This document shows, piece after piece, positions 7,015 to 8,811 of a stretch of 8,811 nucleotides of DNA. This stretch comes from CAZHSN01 sp964535125 (GTDB lineage: Bacteria; Armatimonadota; HRBIN16). Location: contig CAZHSN010000158.1 of assembly GCA_964535125.1 (NCBI GenBank), positions 1 to 8,811 of the forward strand, given 5' to 3'. A program made the translations under genes and the position numbers. Each line of letters begins with the position of its first letter. Position 1 is the stretch's first letter. The notes beneath the pieces were generated by a model that saw only the letters and a program-made list of their open reading frames with translations, made no database searches and was not told the DNA's origin.

Positions 7015-7646
7015 TCAAAGCGTTTTGGTGGGTGTGATGGTGTCTTCGGTCTCGCGCTGCTCGGAGTCGCCTTCGGGAATATCGAAGTTCACGTCGAACC
7101 GGGCGTAAAACACCAGCGTCTCTTCGGCTCCCTCGTTGGTGAGTTGCAGCGTGTAGGTCTGGGCGCGTTCCGGTGTCCACCAGAGAAAGGCGAAGTTGCG
7201 GTCCTCCTCCACATCTTCTTGCACGGTTTCGCCGGCCCGGTCACTCAAGAGGGCGTCCACGTCGGCCTTTTTGTTGTCNNNNNNNNNNNNNNNNNNNNNN
7301 NNNNNNNNNNNNNNNNNNNNNNNNNNNNNNNNNNNNNNNNNNNNNNNNNNNNNNNNNNNNNNNNNNNNNNNNNNNNNNTGATCAACAACTCGGTGTTGGC
7401 CCGTATGTGCAGAGGGAAGGATACGTGTGCGCCACCTGCCAACATCGTGGCCCGCAGACAGACGTCATCGCGGTACAGCCCAACTTTCTGTTTTGTCGCT
7501 TGCGTAATGCCTTCTGCATGCGACATCATCACCAGGACGGCTGACTTGAATGGAGTCAACCGTTCAGAGTCTTCCTCTTCGGCCAGCATGGGCTGCGATG
7601 TAAGCAGGACGGCTATTGCCACAAGGACCATCGGCCAGATTCGCAT
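7015..7646 (-). CDS. Secreted protein of unknown function, paralog B, broken by an assembly gap
   Basis: One gene seen as two ends. The N-terminal 89 residues (7646 to 7380) start with a signal peptide (MRIWPMVLVAIAVLLTSQP, likely cut near MLA-EEED). They contain the shared block KVGLYRDDVCLRATMLAGG (54-72) and SFPLHIRANTELLI, the counterpart of residues 71-84 in A. The C-terminal end (7278 to 7015) reads DNKKADVDALLSDRAGE..., then FLWWTPERAQTYTLQLTNEG and EETLVFYARF, which aligns with the last third of A and C. The two ends are in different frames across 100 N; because the gap length is arbitrary, this is not evidence of a frameshift. By comparison with A, about 145 residues are missing. An alternative upstream ATG at 7670 is rejected because AGGAGA (complement of 7653-7658) precedes the ATG at 7646 by six bases. 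The gene lies 78 nt after A and 47 nt before C. Its tail is acidic and probably disordered. Function is unknown. Confidence 0.75.
7279..7378. other. Assembly gap (100 N) inside paralog B
   Basis: A run of exactly 100 N. Alignment of the flanking ends with paralog A indicates that about 145 codons, near 435 bp, are absent, covering the end of the first beta unit, the helical linker and the start of the second unit. The true gap is therefore larger than drawn, and it is not in frame as drawn. Confidence 0.95.
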
Positions 7647-7724
7647 CGTTAGTCTCCTTTCCGTACACAAACAGATGCCATACCTTGGTGCAGGCGCCCC
7701 TTACGATGCAAGAGAGATGCCTGC

Positions 7725-8672
7725 TCAGTCAATACTCTTGGCAGGCGGCGCAGTGCCGTTGAGCCGTTCAACGATTGCGTAGATGACCCGGGCGTCATTC
7801 GCGAATTGGCTGAATAGCACCAATGTCTCTTTTGTTCCTGTATTGACCACTCTTGCCGTGTAGTCCTCGCCTGGCCGGGGCGCCCATGCTACTATGATTC
7901 TTGGAAGTTTGCCCGTTATGCTTGTTTCCACCGTGTCTCCGGATCTATTCCGTATAGAAATGGTGATGTCGGCGGTTGCGGCATCACATGCCGCGAGCGC
8001 TGAGTAACTTCCAACAGTCGGCAACAGGTCGCTTCGCATCGGAATGTTCATGGCTTCCCGCGGGGCCAATGTGAAGCCCAGAACCAACCAATCCTGCATA
8101 AATGCTACCGGGCGTATACAGTCTTGAGGAAGGCTTAAGAGTTTGGTGATATCTCTTGGGTATAAAGCCAATGTCAGTGCACGAATCATCTGCTCTTCTG
8201 AAGTGTTATATCCATGCATCTCATAGATCGCTACCATGCACGGTTCTGGTGTAATGCTGTAATCTGCACGAATTACCACAACTTCACAGTATGATGATGC
8301 TGGCGTTTTAAATATTACGCGAGAGTATTTGTCTAACTGGGTATTTGATGCAATCAGGTTTCCACTCAAATCATATACTAACAGATCCATGTCAGCAATA
8401 TCACTTGAACTCGTGGCATGTATTAAAACTGTCTTGTTCGGCACAACGCGCAGTTTGAACGATATCCGTTTCGGGCCTGTCATCATTGCTCCGCGCAGAC
8501 AGGCGTCAAAGCGGTATAAACCTACGTTGTCAATCACAGACGATGCTGATGCCATAGTAGACGCGAGAGAGCAGAGCTTTTCATATGGCGTCAGATCCCC
8601 ATCTTTCAGATCGGCTGACAGGCACGAGTTGATTCCGATGCATAGACAGAGAGTCGCGATCCATATGCGCAT
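7725..8672 (-). CDS. Secreted protein of unknown function, paralog A, AT-richer than its neighbours
   Basis: Complete 315-residue protein and first gene of the tandem trio. It has a signal peptide (MRIWIATLCLCIGINSCLSA). INSC at 14-17 only loosely resembles a lipobox, so a lipoprotein is possible but not favoured. The shared block VGLYRFDACLRGAMM (50-64) with SFKLRV (71-76) is followed by IADMDLLVYDLSGNLIAS (92-109), which has the strand-turn-strand look of PPC-like beta-sandwich domains. PEPCMVAIYEMHGY (142-155), a helical linker (158-184), DWLVLGFTLAPREAMNI (194-210), CDAATADITISI (229-240) and the tail YTARVVNTGTKETLVLFSQF (271-290) complete it. The start at 8672 has GGAGG (complement of 8680-8684) seven bases upstream; an in-frame ATG at 8696 would add eight residues and is less likely. 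GC content is about 41% by hand count over 8101-8400, well below the left-hand genes. A 6-bp inverted repeat (7690-7695 with 7719-7724) follows its stop codon. Confidence 0.82.
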   Translation of the reverse strand: MRIWIATLCLCIGINSCLSADLKDGDLTPYEKLCSLASTMASASSVIDNVGLYRFDACLRGAMMTGPKRISFKLRVVPNKTVLIHATSSSDIADMDLLVYDLSGNLIASNTQLDKYSRVIFKTPASSYCEVVVIRADYSITPEPCMVAIYEMHGYNTSEEQMIRALTLALYPRDITKLLSLPQDCIRPVAFMQDWLVLGFTLAPREAMNIPMRSDLLPTVGSYSALAACDAATADITISIRNRSGDTVETSITGKLPRIIVAWAPRPGEDYTARVVNTGTKETLVLFSQFANDARVIYAIVERLNGTAPPAKSID

Positions 8673-8811
8673 CGTATGGCCTCCTGTGCGACGCACGCCC
8701 TGGGTTGGTCGATGGGTGATCCGTGGGCGTGGTCTCCGTATCCTGAGTCTATCGAGGCGACAGGGTCAGATTCTGTACCATTGAAGCCTTTCGACGGCAT
8801 TTGCGTGCGAT
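8673..8811 (-). promoter_or_regulatory. Region upstream of the paralog operon
   Basis: This 139-nt end of the window lies upstream of gene A and should hold the promoter and leader of the three-gene operon. The GGAGG ribosome binding site (complement of 8680-8684) is clear. I could not place -35 and -10 boxes with any confidence. No other gene is supported here; a minus-strand frame from 8800 to 8606 overlaps gene A in another frame and looks like a shadow. Confidence 0.35.

Noticed and set aside
8329..8784. Plus-strand open frame of 151 codons opposite gene A
   Set aside because: It has no motif or ribosome binding site of note, and the opposite strand encodes a signal peptide and the shared paralog blocks.
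1..8811. CRISPR array, tRNA, rRNA, transposase or toxin-antitoxin genes
   Set aside because: I saw no spaced direct repeats, tRNA-like cloverleaf, rRNA stretch, transposase motif or small paired toxin genes on either strand.

Overview
The window looks like a fragment of a metagenome-assembled, high-GC bacterial genome. Two stretches of exactly 100 N (5440-5539 and 7279-7378) are the usual placeholder for assembly gaps of unknown size. The genes have clear GGAGG-type ribosome binding sites. An FAD_oxidored-type flavoprotein, an uncharacterised large toroid-like protein and a GH95-type glycosidase sit together, and secreted paralogs of unknown function lie beside them. This style is familiar from polysaccharide-degrading lineages such as Planctomycetota, Lentisphaerota, Verrucomicrobiota and Armatimonadota. 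That placement is an inference from gene content; nothing here fixes the phylum.

Layout, left to right. Positions 1-237 hold no securely identifiable gene. On the minus strand (238-1536) is a complete FAD-dependent oxidoreductase. A 150-nt divergent intergenic region (1537-1686) contains several short palindromes, the best being a 6-3-6 inverted repeat just upstream of the next ribosome binding site. On the plus strand follow a probable two-gene operon: a 699-residue protein with an amidotransferase-like N-terminal part and a helical, alpha/alpha-toroid-like C-terminal part (1687-3786), then a GH95-type glycoside hydrolase (3821-5971) interrupted by the first gap. A strong hairpin (5981-6012) separates this block from the convergent right half.

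The right half (6029-8672, minus strand) is an apparent operon of three tandem paralogs, called here A (7725-8672), B (7015-7646, split by the second gap) and C (6029-6967). Each starts with a signal peptide and carries the same block around G-x-Y-R-x-D-x-C-L, and all end with a W...Y-T/S...N...E-T-L-V segment. I do not recognise the family. A and C look like two beta-sandwich units joined by a helical linker, somewhat like PPC (bacterial pre-peptidase C-terminal) domains. Gene A is much poorer in GC (about 41% over 8101-8400) than the left-hand genes.

How the genes may work together: the left half is best read as a small carbohydrate-processing locus. The GH95 enzyme would remove alpha-L-fucosyl or alpha-L-galactosyl residues. 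The toroid protein may be a second sugar-active protein, and the flavoprotein may oxidise a related small molecule. None of these three has a signal peptide, so they probably act on imported oligosaccharides in the cytoplasm. The three secreted paralogs are a separate transcription unit and their relation to the sugar locus is unknown; they are the most novel element here.
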